Source of the DNA: Hyaloperonospora brassicae
Taxonomy: Eukaryota; Oomycota; Peronosporomycetes; Peronosporales; Peronosporaceae
Assembly (NCBI GenBank): GCA_947650285.1
Contig: CANTFL010001187.1
Location: 124,001 to 188,000 of the forward strand
Length of the DNA stretch: 64,000 bases
Direction: 5' to 3'
Within the stretch, counting starts at the first letter, position 1, and every line of letters starts with the position of its first letter. The notes under the pieces are model-generated. The model was not told where the DNA came from and made no database searches. It was given only the letters and a program-made list of their open reading frames with translations. Position numbers and translations under genes: made by a program. Of the stretch, positions 1-10,691 are shown in pieces.

Positions 1-13
1 ATGTACGAATGGA

Positions 14-719
14 TTGATACTATACAATCCTATTACTAACGCGCCGGGCGTTCATTCGACGAAGGTCCTCCACCAAAGGGTGGTTCACATCGTATTGATC
101 GACGAGACCGACCACATACATCATCAGCTGGGAGCGGGGCTCCCAGATATTTTACGGGGGGATACCCCCGCCACTGGACGAGTTAACTTGTCGTTGATCC
201 TGAATCGTCACGGTGGTTCAAGATACGCCCCACAAGGAAGCGTTGACCACCGTGTGAGTCCACCAAAGGATGTGAAGGAAGGAAACCCTCCTAGAAGCCG
301 TTCGGCTCACCATCTTGACAAATACTAGTTGGATCGCGCAATCGTTGAATTGCGCGATGATTTGGAGCACGAGCGGGACAGGCTTTACGCTCTGACCGAC
401 ACTGTGCGGCAGAACCGCAAGGATCGGGAGACTGATTGGCGAAGGATCGTGCCAATTACGCCCTTGCACAACTTTAAGTTGAGCGTGATGTTCGCACCCT
501 AGTGGAAGATCTGGGGACAGCTCGCAGAGAGATATCTGAATTGCGTAGAGAGGTATTTTTCAGGACGCGTCCAGATTGGTCGTCTGGAGTGCGAGCGCAA
601 GAACCTAATGGACGTTCTTGAACTTGGGGGGTATCTTCATCGTCGGATGAGGGCTTGTACTGACAGTACGGACGGAGCCTCCCCACGTAAAATGTAGTAT
701 GCGTGCGCATCCTACGTGG
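14..719 (+). pseudogene. Degraded gag-like coiled-coil reading frame
   Basis: A single reading frame runs from 14 past an in-frame stop (326-328) and continues as a charged, heptad-like stretch (from 329, beginning LDRAIVELRDDLEHERDRLY) until it decays near 700. This composition matches the coiled-coil N-terminal part of oomycete Gypsy Gag proteins, and a similar arrangement follows the LTR at 62.25 kb. No Gag core or zinc knuckle follows, so the family is inferred from composition and context only. The DNA underneath is packed with short inverted repeats (separate feature). It could instead be an accessory coiled-coil ORF like the one at 5.7-8.1 kb. Confidence 0.35.
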
Positions 720-802
720 CAGCTCGATCGTTTATGCGTTGCCTTGTCGGCGCAGCACACTTAAGGGACCGCTATACTTGGGCAGTAGTTTGCTGCTGCC
801 CA
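61..802. repeat. Run of short perfect inverted repeats (hairpin array, left)
   Basis: Perfect hairpin stems read by eye: CTGGGAGC at 128 with its complement ending at 146, CGGGGG 155/170, CACGGTGGT 209/254, ATCGCGCAAT 333/358, ATTGGC 435/456, CAACTT 469/481, the 10-bp palindrome GGACGCGTCC at 563, CAAGAAC 598/620, CCACGTA 683/719 and TGGGCAG 779/802, with several 5-bp stems between them. Spacing is roughly one stem per 70 bp. Equivalent arrays occur at 61987-62424 and in the 18.4-18.7 and 43.4-43.8 kb LTR/gag segments. Confidence 0.75.
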
Positions 803-1145
803 CGTTAGTTACTAAATATCCAGGTAAATTTAGGTAGATAGTTGAACTAATTCGCCTTCAATAAATAAATAAAAACATTTTCTCTTTCATTCTTGTCAGC
901 GTTCCGTTTGTGCTGGTTCACCGCGTGAGCGATGGAATCCTGCATAAAACGGATTACTGCTTTACGAGTCAGGAGAAATCTTTCTGGTGATTCGGCATCT
1001 TTGTGATCAATAAGTCTTGTGCGAAGTGCAGAAATTGTACTTTCCTCTTTCTGTTAATCAGCGAGGGTGTCATCATCCTCGCCGGAGTACTCGTTGTCGA
1101 TGCTTAAAATAACATCATCGTCGTCATCATCTGATTAAATAATAG
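803..1145. other. TE-derived spacer, no gene seen
   Basis: AT-rich sequence between the hairpin array and the integrase remnant, including a run of AATAAATAAATAAA near 860. No domain or RNA gene is recognisable. It is probably the 3' part of the minus-strand Gypsy element that supplies the integrase at 1.1-2.0 kb. Confidence 0.4.
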
Positions 1146-1975
1146 CTAAGACACTAGTATTGAGGTAATCTTCTTCGTCGATGTCGACCCGATCGATATC
1201 GGCATCATACGTGACGACGTTAGCATCGACACGTGATGAGCAAGAGCCAGAATGGTTTGTGCTCTAGCGCGTCCCTCCCCCTTCAACCAAAAGTCACACA
1301 CTAACAGGAAGGGCAGACGTGGGTGACGTAATCCATTTACGAAGAACGGTGTGTGCCGAGCTAAAGCATGCACAAGATTTTGGATGGCGAATTCCACCAG
1401 ATTTAGGAATTCGCTCGAACTCGAGAACTTGTGGACGCATCCTTGGAGTATCTCTTCGAGAACGCGGTTGGCACTTTTTGTCTGATCATCTGTTTAAAGG
1501 TGGTCAGATGTTGACATCTTCAACCGCGTTCCAAGGGATCGGAACACGGACTGCCAAAACTCTGCCGTGAACCAAGGGTCACGGTCGGATGCTAATCCAC
1601 GAATCAAACTCATGAAGTCGAAACACTGTGTCGATAAAGACACTCGCCCATCCTTGAGCGTTGATCAACTCTGGAACTATAGCAAGATGAACCATCTTGC
1701 TGAAACGGTCAGCAAATACAAGAATACTATTATTCTTGTGAGCGTGGTCGGGGAACCCGAAGACGAAGTCCATACAAAACGGACTACCAGCACTCTTTCG
1801 GGACAGGAAGAGGCTGTAATGGTGCACGTGAATATGGAATAGGATTCACCCGTCGACAAACCTCGCAAGCACGAACGTACCTGCGCACAAAATGATACTG
1901 GCGGGTCAGGTAAAATTCACGACTATCCGTAGGATAAGTATTTGCTGTCTCATTTGCATAGTTATGCGATCCCAC
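1146..1975 (-). pseudogene. Ty3/Gypsy integrase remnant
   Basis: Reading 1975 to 1146 on the minus strand gives, in broken frames, an integrase in the right order. First comes the zinc-binding end (Cys pair in VRACEVCRR, 1784-1975). Then comes the core (LVFADRFSKMVHLAIVP, 1579-1827), followed by the stretch equivalent to the D,D-35-E third block (near 1500, followed by an ANRVLEEILQG-like helix). Last is the C-terminal part (EFAIQNLVHALARHTPFF, 1146-1397). Several frameshifts and stops make it non-functional. It belongs to a different Gypsy family from the chromodomain elements further right. No RT lies upstream, so the element has lost most of its inside. Confidence 0.8.
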
Positions 1976-2546
1976 CCGTCAGGAGATATCATCTTAGGAA
2001 ATGGTTGTATCGATCTATGTCAGAACTACGTTTTTACTTACGAACAATAAGGCCTCGGACTCACCGGTTCACGAATTTTTAAATTTTTGGCGTCCTTTTT
2101 CAAGCTGAATCAGGATCAATGCATATTATCATAGATTTAACAAAGATTGCAACCAAGATTTAAGACATCATTACACCGTTCCGGGCCTATTCAGAGTGAA
2201 AAAATGTATCGGATCGAGAATATTGTATTGCTTGTTCAACGGTAGCGAGTGCACCAACTCATATGTATTGGATGCGAGTCCCGTCTACATGTCATCATTG
2301 AATGTACTGCAATCGTAAAGGGGCACGCTCTTGCCAGATGACTAGTAAAACCTTGTGGTATTCGAACAAAAGACTGTGTACTCCCGACGTCACGTACACG
2401 TGGCGCGAGCAAGCGCGAGGAAGTAACCAGATCTCGGAAGATCTGTTTGAGGGGAAAATCAGAATCGTATCTTATAAAGTTATGTTATTTGAATAAACCT
2501 TCTTTGTCTTCGTCCTAATATATTAAACTACAATCGCCTATGTGGG
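1976..2546. other. Internal remnant of Gypsy element, no domain recognised
   Basis: This stretch lies between the integrase remnant and the primer-binding site of the minus-strand LTR, where gag, protease and RT should be. No such domain is readable in any frame, so I infer an internal deletion. Confidence 0.4.
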
Positions 2547-2564
2547 TTTGTTGCTCGCCACCCA
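2547..2564 (-). other. Putative primer-binding site
   Basis: On the minus strand the LTR ends in CGCA, followed by one A and then TGGGTGGCGAGCAACAAA. A TGG-initial 18-mer one base after an LTR CA end is the usual place for a tRNA primer site. The matching tRNA is not identified here. Confidence 0.5.
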
Positions 2565-2565
2565 T

Positions 2566-3007
2566 TGCGTAACGAGGCACCGACAACTACGTACTGGTTT
2601 GCCAGTACGTAGTTAACTTTCACTGACAACAGTGAAGGCAAGTGCCCTGATACGTATAAAACCAATACAGAGGAAGGTAAGCGATTAACTTAAAGACTCT
2701 AGATGTGGGAAAAGTAAAATAATAATTCAGATAAATTATGTGCTATAACTCTTGTTCTTTGTTTATCCAGAATTAATTATATCAATATAACGAAATGTAT
2801 GATGACACCTTCTCAACACCCATTGCGCGCGTCTAGCAGCGATTGGTGGTTTGATATTGTGACAATCTTAAACAATGAGTAGACCCTTCGTTCATCCCAA
2901 CAAAATCGCTGTCCTTCGTGATATTTTAATAAGAATATTCAACGTAATATTATTTATTGTCATTTTCCTCTTAATGACAATTTCATGTGACGGGCTACCC
3001 CATTACA
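2566..3007 (-). repeat. Gypsy LTR (442 bp), minus orientation
   Basis: Homologous over its length to the plus-orientation LTR at 61627-62069 (443 bp). Both share the start (TGTAATGGGGTAGCCC here, TGACGGGGTGGCCC there), the motif GCGYRTCTAGCAG or its complement, and the hairpin-rich end. It contains a 12-bp perfect hairpin, ACTACGTACTGG/CCAGTACGTAGT (2586-2613), and a TTCACTG/CAGTGAA stem. TG..CA ends are intact. The element body would lie to the left. Confidence 0.75.
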
Positions 3008-3092
3008 CTAGGGCAGTGGGTGATTGGAGCTTGCGCTCCACAGAAGAAACCTGAATAATTGGTAACTATGCTACCTCCCACGGTAGGCACGG

Positions 3093-5389
3093 ATGAATGC
3101 CTGTTGGTGGTCAGTTTCGACGGATCGGCACGGACTAAACGGAGGAGCGGGGCATATAGTGCGATCGTGTGGAAGCTACCAGAATGGACCATCATCTCAG
3201 CCGCTGCGGGTACGCGGCAGATCTGACGGTGAATGCAGCAGAATATCGTGGCATGTTGTTGGGTCTCGATCTGCTGGACAACCAAACTAGGGGACGAGTC
3301 ATTATATGTGGTGACTCGAACCTACTGATCAGGCAAATGCGGGGAGAGATGGATTGTAAAGCGCCTGGGCTACAGTTACTGCGTCATAAAGCAATGCAGA
3401 AACTTCGATCTTGGCCAAAACACAAGTTCTTACACATGAAGAGGGAGTGGAACCAAAGCGCGGATCGACTAGCCAGTGCAGCTCTGCAGCAAGAGGAATG
3501 TGTCATTGTGAAGTAAGATTAAGAATTGCAAGATTTGATATCCATCAACAGGCTGCACGAGTTGCTCCTGCCGGAAAGGAAGGATCGCGTGGCAAAATGA
3601 TAGCGATCACACGATCCGCGCAGCGAAGGCGTCATCAACTCGAAGTTTTACAAGAAGAAATAGTACAACGGATGCGGATCAAGAGGATAAAACAAGCTCA
3701 AGAGGAAGAGAGCTGGATCTCCAACCTGAAGGAATATCTTATGGGCAATCTGACCCAATTAAACGCAGAGGATGCAAAATTTTGCGCTCGGATCGCTCCA
3801 GACTACGAAGTGGACGAAAACAGATTGATGTTCTTCAGCCCCCGATCCGCTAAGGAATCGGACGATCGTTTAGAGGTGGTCCGTCTGGTTGTACCGTAAT
3901 TGTTGCAGCAAGATTTAATGCACCATTACCACACAAGCTTGGAGGGTGGTCACCAGGGGATCGGGAGGACTTATCAGCAGATCAAATCCAATTTTCATTG
4001 GAGAGGATTGTACCGGAGTATACAACGTTATGTTGGCGAATGCGTGGACTGTACAACCGGGAAGGGTATACCCGTGATCCGCGGCAAATCTTCGGAAAAC
4101 ATACAGGCTACATGCCCATTTCAGGTGATCGCGATGGATCATATCCCATCGTTGCCGCGGTCATTTAAAGGAAACACAACACTGCTGCTGTGGATGGATC
4201 TTTTCTCAGGATGTGTGACCGCGAGAGCAAGTTCGTCGAGGACCGCGCAAACGATCTCTGAGGGATATGAAGAATGTGTGCTTCGAAGATTTGGAGCCAG
4301 TGAAGCTATACGTCACGATAGGGAGCCTGGATTTATGTCCGACTTTTTTCGAGCGTTCAATCGGATCGCAGGGCAAAAGCAACTTGCGATCATGGCGTAC
4401 CGACCGCAAGCAAACGGAACTACAAAACGTATGGTACAGACGTTGACCCGGTCGATTAAGATGTACGTCACGGACGTAGAACAGGAAGACTGGGATGAAT
4501 ATGCAGAAAGATTGACATTTGCTATGAATACGGCACAAGATCGGCTCCGTGGAGACACTTCGTTCTATTTGATCCATGGCTAGGATCCAAGATCGACATT
4601 GGAAGCAACATTACCGTTGGGGAGCACTAAAACACGCGATGCTGACCCTAGAAGGTGGCGACATAACGTCCAACGTCAATATCAGAGGGCAAGAGCAATG
4701 GTAAACAAACGTCTCATGATCGCGATCTAAGATCGAGCGGGTCGACACAATGACAATAATGAAGTGTGTGATATTAAGTGCGAATCGCAAGTTTGGCTCT
4801 ACTTGGACCGAGTCAAAGACGGCTAAGCTCGGAATTTTGCAGATATGTTGCATGGACCGTTCCTAGTGGCGGAGTTTTGTGGGAACATGCTGTTCGGGTG
4901 GAGATTTCAGGAACTCCATACCGATTGTTCCCGATAGTGAACGTCTCCAAGTTAAAGCCAGTGTTACAGTTTCCCGATCGCCCAGGCAGTGGGCTAGTGA
5001 CTAACTGTGAGAATCGTGTGGATTTCGATGAGTCGTTGTTGCCGGAAGATAGTTGAGAAAACGAGTTGGCTGCTGACGAATACAAAAAGGAGAAAATCTT
5101 GGATGTACGATCAGGGCGTAAAACTCGTTATGGTCGAGTGCATCGACAGTTTTTGGTTCAGTGGAAGCAACACGACGATTCGACCTGGATAGACGAAGCG
5201 GACCTGAACTGTGGCGCGTTGTTACAAGATTTCGAGCACAATCATGTGAGTCAAAACCGGTTTGAAGTTATGCAGTCCTTTGAGGAGAAAACCGAAGATC
5301 AACGGGTAATCGAAGCGATGAGCGGTTGGCGCATGTTAAAAGGTGGACGTGAAATGGTGGAATGGCAATTGTACAAGGAGGTTGTATGA
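3093..5389 (+). pseudogene. Chromovirus pol fragment: archaeal-type RNase H, integrase, chromodomain
   Basis: Truncated plus-strand Ty3/Gypsy pol. An RNase H begins at VVSFDGSAR (about 3105) and continues across a frameshift as NAAEYRGMLLGLDLL, ICGDSNLLIRQMRGE and KREWNQSADRLASAAL (to 3516). A linker (3411-3899) leads to the integrase frame 3900-4583: HHCC end (ECVDC), core Asp at residues 80 (AMDHIP) and 140 (RHDREPGF), then residue 176 exactly 35 residues later. That third catalytic position is Lys (TTKRMVQTL), where Glu is expected. A GPY/F-like module (4778-5056) and a chromodomain (5066-5389: KILDVRSGRKTRYGRVHRQF, then QWKQHDDSTWIDEADLN) follow. Stops at 3897 and 4581 and frame changes make it dead. 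Its 3' LTR is probably the one at 8.3-9.2 kb. Confidence 0.85.
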
Positions 5390-5699
5390 AATGATGAATC
5401 GGGGCTATATGTAAAATGAGTGGCGATAGCGGATCGAAAGGATCCAATCGCGGTTGAAAAGCCGAAAAAAGAAAATGATCTTAAAATGAAAAACAAGATG
5501 AAGGATCAAGCGAGATTTTAATGAAATACGGAATTATCTGAATCGAATTCAGCGATCAAGCAGGAAAGAACTTATCTAACAATCGTGCTATCGACGATCC
5601 GGGGTGGTCGGCGATAGAGGATCGATACTGGGAACACCAAGGTTCTGCGGTATCTAGCAACGGGAGAGCAGAGATTAAATTGAGGATGCACTTCGGTTT
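5390..5699. other. Spacer between chromodomain and antisense frame
   Basis: No gene seen. The sequence is A-rich with several GATC-containing words (GGATCGAAAGGATCC and similar), the same word bias as the rest of the chromovirus, so it most likely belongs to the element. Confidence 0.4.
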
Positions 5700-8062
5700 T
5701 CATCCCAGGAGAGGATACCAAGGCGAAACCTCTTTGATAGAAGGGAAGTGCAGAAAGAAGGGATCCAACAGGTGGTTCAGATCACAATGACCTGCGATCA
5801 TACCTTGCAAGATGAATCGAAGGATCGCCTTCCAGTGGGGTCCAGCTCGCGACCGACGCTGCTTCCGCTGTTTCCAGAACTGGCCCAGCTCAGGATCGCT
5901 GGCCCGCTGTTCACTGTAAAGGTAGATCGCGTGCGTTGACTCCCACAAAGCCTGTCGGTTACGATCCTCGAACTCCAAGTATAGAGAGGCGAGCTGTTCG
6001 AACCAGCCGGTACGAGAGAAGGAGATCGGCGCAATCCGACGTGTGGCTGTCTCCCAAGGCTCTTAAGCATATAAGGCCGCGATCTGGGCCTGCCACACCA
6101 GCCGAGGTATCCACTCAGATGTGGGAGGAGGGCATTTGGACACCATTACCGTTGGGAATACATACCCTTTGGGACAAGATAAGTGGCGGTACAGGAAGTC
6201 AGTGTCCATCTCCGCGACGCTCGACCAACTAACCTTGCGTGCCGACCATGGAGAAACCCGAGTGAAGGATCGCGGTACGCGATATCGATATCCAGGGATC
6301 CGCTGATCGCGAGAGACCTTGGTGGGGAGCAAGTTATCATACTCCGCCAGAGATGACATCGGATTGACTTGATCTGAGGCGAATCAGAAAGGCTAATGGC
6401 ACCATCCGAGTCACTAGACGCTTCTTCGAAAAGGTCTGCGCGAGATACTTTGGTTACGGCAGGAATAAAAGGATCAACCGGAGGTGGAGGATCGCGCGAA
6501 GGGATCGGCATGTCTATGACGATCTGATCCAGAAAAGGCCCAGCCGAAGGTTGTGCCGCCGGATTGGACGCTCTACGCCGACTGGAAGATCTCAAACCGG
6601 ATAAAGCCGCTAAAGTCTCATCCTCACCTGCCGATGTATCCTTCCCCTCAGACGAGGTTAAGCTCGGACCACGCCGCCTTTGCTTGCCCAGTTTTGGGGT
6701 AGCTGCAGGCTTCACTGGATCGTGGCGACTTTTGAGAACGCGACGACCCTTAGATTCGCGGGTTCCCTTGGGAGCGGACGAAGGCTTGGGATCGCAAACT
6801 GGGGACGGCTTGGCATTGGATGCAGCGGATCGAGCCACTTTCTTGAAAGGCGGCAAAGTTGACGATGGTAAGGGATCGCGAGATCGCTTGCGACTCGATC
6901 CTGAAACGTTCGATATCGGTTTGAGGATTCGCGGGAAGGGGCGTGTGGGTAGACGATCCCACCTTTGTAGGTGTGGCTGAAGTACACCCAGACACCAGCG
7001 TCGCCATGCGATCCCGATGGGTCGTGTGATCTCGTATTGTGCGATCGCGTTTGGAAGCCACGTACGCGAGCTGAACTCGCATCTGGTTCAACGTAACGTC
7101 ACGATCCGATACGATGCGACGCAATTGATCGCACTCAGCGGATCGGGCAGACAGAGAATCCTACGCCTCGCCCAGTTCGGCTCGAAGCCCCGGTACCTGC
7201 TTGACCGCGCGACACATCTTTTCTTGAAGTTGAAGGCCGGTTTTTTTGTACTTCGACTTCTTGCGTTTTGCCTTGTCCAGGATGTGGGACAACTTGTCGC
7301 ATTCAGCCACCAATTGTTCTCCCGCCTCGTTCATCTGCTTGCGTATTCCGGCGATCTCACGATCGGCTTTCTCCTGTGCGGCATGACGCGCTAGCGCAGT
7401 CCGGAGAATTTCGGACTTCAGATGCTCGATCACGGCGGTCTGGTCGACCCGGTCGTCCAACGCCTCCCTATAGACCTCGGACTGCTTGACCTCGTCGTCA
7501 TAGCCAACGCGCAAGCGGTAGTACATCGACTGGACGAACTGGACGAAAGGGGACGCGGAGGTGCGGAGCTCCTGAAGATCCTCACTCAGCTGGCGATTCT
7601 GGATCATCTGCCGCTCCAAAGAAGCGTCCATACTCTGGTACCGGTCGACGACAGTCTGTTGAAGGTTCAGCAGAACGTAAAGAAATTCAATCTCTGCGTT
7701 TAAAGTGGCTTGATCGACCGAACACGAGGCCTCGATCCGAGTACCGGGAGCAAGATGGGCTCACTCGGATCCGGAGTTGGAACATATTGGCCGGCGGAGG
7801 TCCTGTCTGGAGCGAAAATCGAAGAGGATCGCGACAGAAGGATCGCGGTGGAAGACCAACCAGAGCTTTTCCCAATCTGGGCCGACGTAACCACAGCCGA
7901 GCAATCACACTCGGTCACCGACACTGTGGAGGCGTCTGAGATCGCAAGACTGGTAGGCGTCGAGGTTTCGACGTCTGGAGTTGGGATCGCAGAGGGCGAT
8001 CCGAGGGGCCCCGATCCTGAAGACGGAGGAGATACCTGAGCCGGATGGGCGGGATCGGACAT
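5700..8062 (-). pseudogene. Antisense accessory reading frame of the chromovirus (coiled coil, basic, globular parts)
   Basis: Five overlapping minus-strand frames read as one broken protein of roughly 780 residues. It starts at 8062 (MSDPAHPAQVSPPSSGSG), a Ser/Pro-rich N-terminus. A long coiled coil follows (7161-7705, e.g. ERQMIQNRQLSEDLQELR), with a second coil (6990-7124: RRIVSDRDVTLNQMRVQL). Next comes a Lys/Arg/Ser-rich, nuclear-looking region (6400-6856: KKVARSAASNAK, LGKQRRRGPSLTSSEGK). The C-terminus is Trp-rich and globular (5700-5978: DRNRQALWESTHAIYLYS, DLNHLLDPFFLHF). It sits between the chromodomain and the 3' LTR, opposite to pol, and shares the element's GATC bias. I do not recognise the protein. 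Function is unknown; an accessory Gag-like role is only a guess. Confidence 0.5.
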
Positions 8063-8339
8063 CGTGTCGGAAGATGCGAAAGTGCGTGAAAAATAAATGA
8101 AGCGCACAACGTTGCACAGCCATATCAACACCGTATGTTGAATGACGGTTAAGGGGACGGTTGTGGCAAAGCGGTCACAAGGAAATCTCCTTGGGACTGG
8201 GATCGGCGATTTAAAGGGTCACACGATCCAGTTACGCCAAGAATGCCATGATTGGTGTATACAAGCTGGGATGGGTGGCTGGCAATAGCGTACCCAAACC
8301 CCAAGTGGACAGGATCGCCCAGCCTGGTATGAGGCTATA

Positions 8340-9182
8340 GGGTAGTCACACCCGTTTTGATTACGCAATCAGTCGTGAGATATGGCAATACAAGACCCTC
8401 AATCTCACTGGAAGACCGCGATCCTAACCCAGGATCGCATGTCCGATCTCCGGCTGCGATCCGCTAAGTGGGATCCCGATCCGCTAGTAGGATCCCGAGG
8501 ATAGCTTGGGTGGGCCACAAGAAAATAGAACGGTAGAGATACTGGGTGTGGACCACATTAATGCGAGGGAACGATCTTCCTGGAAAGGCGACGCGTGTCA
8601 TCTGGTTGAGATATACGGATAGGCATATGGGCAGGGTTTAGGTTGGTTGGTTAACATTAAACAGATTTCCCATTACTTTACAAGGCATACGTTATCTCTT
8701 TCGGGTAGGATCTTTGGCCCCCATTCGAATAAAGAGTCGCGCTACACGTCTACGCGAGTGTCACACCTGGATTTTTTTGTCCAGGTGTGTGCAAGAACTC
8801 TCAAGCAACACCAACTGCGATCGAAAGCAACAAGACACGTAAATGCAAGGCGCAAGATTCGCGAGAAGGCTCGCGGATCAAGCTACCACATAGTGGACAA
8901 GACGATCTCGTTGAGATCAGGGTAACTTATATCAGTACCCACGAGTACCCCGTGATCGCGTGAAGATTTTCGCAATATCACAACCCCATCTCCAACACGG
9001 TCAAATTTTCCTTCGACACGAGTCCACCTGGAAGAGTGCAACCCGCCCTACCGACGGGTACACAAGGTGAGGAAAGCTATCAAGAACACGGAATTGGAGT
9101 ACCTTCTCCGTTAGTCGGTCGTCCGGGCGCCAGTGGAGAGTTGGGATCGACTCATAAATTGAGCGATCGCCACTCCACCACA
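8340..9182 (+). repeat. Diverged chromovirus LTR, plus orientation (probable 3' LTR of the 3.1-9.2 kb element)
   Basis: Aligns in order with the LTR at 34055-34844. Shared pieces are a GGTGTGxACCACATT block (about 8545), an ATAGGCATAT block (about 8620), GGTTGGTTGGTTAACATTAAA (8641), CCGACGGGTACACAAGGTGA (about 9051), TTAGTCGGTCGTCCGGGC (about 9111) and the end CCACTCCACCACA. The CA end at 9182 directly abuts minus-strand pol of copy 1, without a primer-binding site. The left boundary is approximate. Confidence 0.65.
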
Positions 9183-9780
9183 ATTCTGACCTGCCGAACA
9201 AGCTCCTCTTGCAGTACTTCAGGCGATCGCCGTCTCCTTACGGCTGACCTAGTGATGGCCTCTATTTTCACGACCTGATCGACACTTTTGGGTGTCAACA
9301 ACTCGTCCAACCGGTTCAACGAACATAAATCCTGGAGGTCTTGATCGGATAAAGCGATCGAGCGTTGCTGTTGTTGCAAAGCCTTGCTTACCGGTCGATC
9401 GGCACTCTGATTCCAGTCCCTCTTCATATGTAGGAATTCATGGATTGGCCACGATCGGAGTTTCTCCATTGCCTTATGACGTAGTAACTGCAACACAGGC
9501 GCTTTGCAATCTATTTCTCCGCGCATCTATTTGATCTTTAAGTTAGAATCTCCACAAATGATGATACGCCCTGTGTTTGATTGGCCAAGAGATCTAAAAC
9601 TAGTAGCAATACACGGTATTTAGCCTCGTTTAGTGTCAAGTCCGTAGTATATTCGGCTGCAGCAGTCACTATGTTCCATTAGTGGATCTTCCATGCTATT
9701 GCGCTATACTCCCCGCCTTTCCTATGAATTCGGGCCGATCCATCAAAACCGACCACCCACATACTTTCACCCTCCTCCAC
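9183..9780 (-). pseudogene. Copy 1: second (archaeal-type) RNase H, 3'-truncated pol
   Basis: Minus-strand frame 9526-9152 reads MRGEIDCKAPVLQLLRHKA, FLHMKRDWNQSADRPVSKAL and then the linker toward integrase (SPEVLQEELVRQVRI). It is interrupted at 9183 by the LTR lying in the opposite direction. The start of the domain (YFDGSARxK-like) is around 9760. Homologous to 3105-3700. Integrase and chromodomain of this copy are missing. Confidence 0.75.
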
Positions 9781-9937
9781 CGTTGGTGGTGGCATACTTA
9801 TAGTATGTTTCGGCTGGTTATGATGGGCGATCGCGATCAACAGATCGTCAACCTCTTCGCGCGGGGTTATGCTGGGGGCGAGTGTACCCAGGATTTTACA
9901 TTCTCCCTTTTCAAACTTCTTGATCTCTAGCTTTCAT

Positions 9938-10270
9938 TTATATAACAATTACGCCCATCTCCCTAGCCTCCCACTCAGGTCTGAAGATTGTATCAGCCAG
10001 GCCAACGTCGAATGACGCGTGAGCATCTTGATTTCTCGTGAAACCAACATAGCGTAGCTGATATCCAGGATGCGCAACAGAGCTAAAATACCTTTTCCAC
10101 CATTCCACAGTTGATCTCGTTGGGTTTTTGCGTTCGGATTGCAAACGTTACGGGCCAGTATGTTCCATCGTGTTCTTGTAGCTAAGGTGCAGATACTGCC
10201 CATTTGCTAGTATAAACAACGATCACTTGCGGACGATCCGGATCGAAGTGCTTAAAAATCGGAGCTTTGG
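9938..10270 (-). pseudogene. Copy 1: Ty3-type RNase H
   Basis: Minus-strand frames give a YASKWAVSAALLQEHDG-like start (around 10240), then SREIKMLTRHSTLAWLIQ (9949-10203), the conserved Gypsy RT-associated RNase H. Frameshifts split it. Together with the downstream archaeal-type RNase H this gives the element two RNase H domains, an arrangement reported for oomycete and plant Ty3/Gypsy elements. Confidence 0.7.
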
Positions 10271-10329
10271 CGATCTTATCATTCAACATGGTGAAAGAAA
10301 TCATCACCTTTTACCGTCGACTTCTGTCC

Positions 10330-10625
10330 GTTGAGGTCAGGCCGCCCCCTGTAACACAGGAAGACGCTGGATCGCTCCCTGCTACACAGATATGATCTGG
10401 ATCGCTATAATCTTGATCTTTGCGATCGTCCACTTTTGGATCTCCCCCTGCTACACCGATACGATCTGGACCATCTCCTGTTACATGAATACGATCTCAA
10501 TCGCTGTCACCTTGATATTTGCGATCGTTTACTTTTGGATCGCCCCCTGTAACACAGAAAAGATCCGGATAGCTATCCCCTCGACACTTCCGATCTTCAA
10601 CTCTCTTTTCACTCGGTATAGGCAA
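10330..10625 (-). repeat. Copy 1: internal repeats in the RT-RNase H linker
   Basis: Tandem-like units containing CCCCCTGxxACACxGA and GCGATCGTxxACTTTTGGATC recur three to four times. The equivalent stretch in copy 2 (39928-40173) reads in frame as acidic repeats, so the repeat was present in the common ancestor of both copies. Confidence 0.7.
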
Positions 10626-10691
10626 CTCTATCTTTTTCATGCGGCGGATTTCGTGGAGATCTGCTTCGCGTAGTTCGTAGAGTACTAATGC

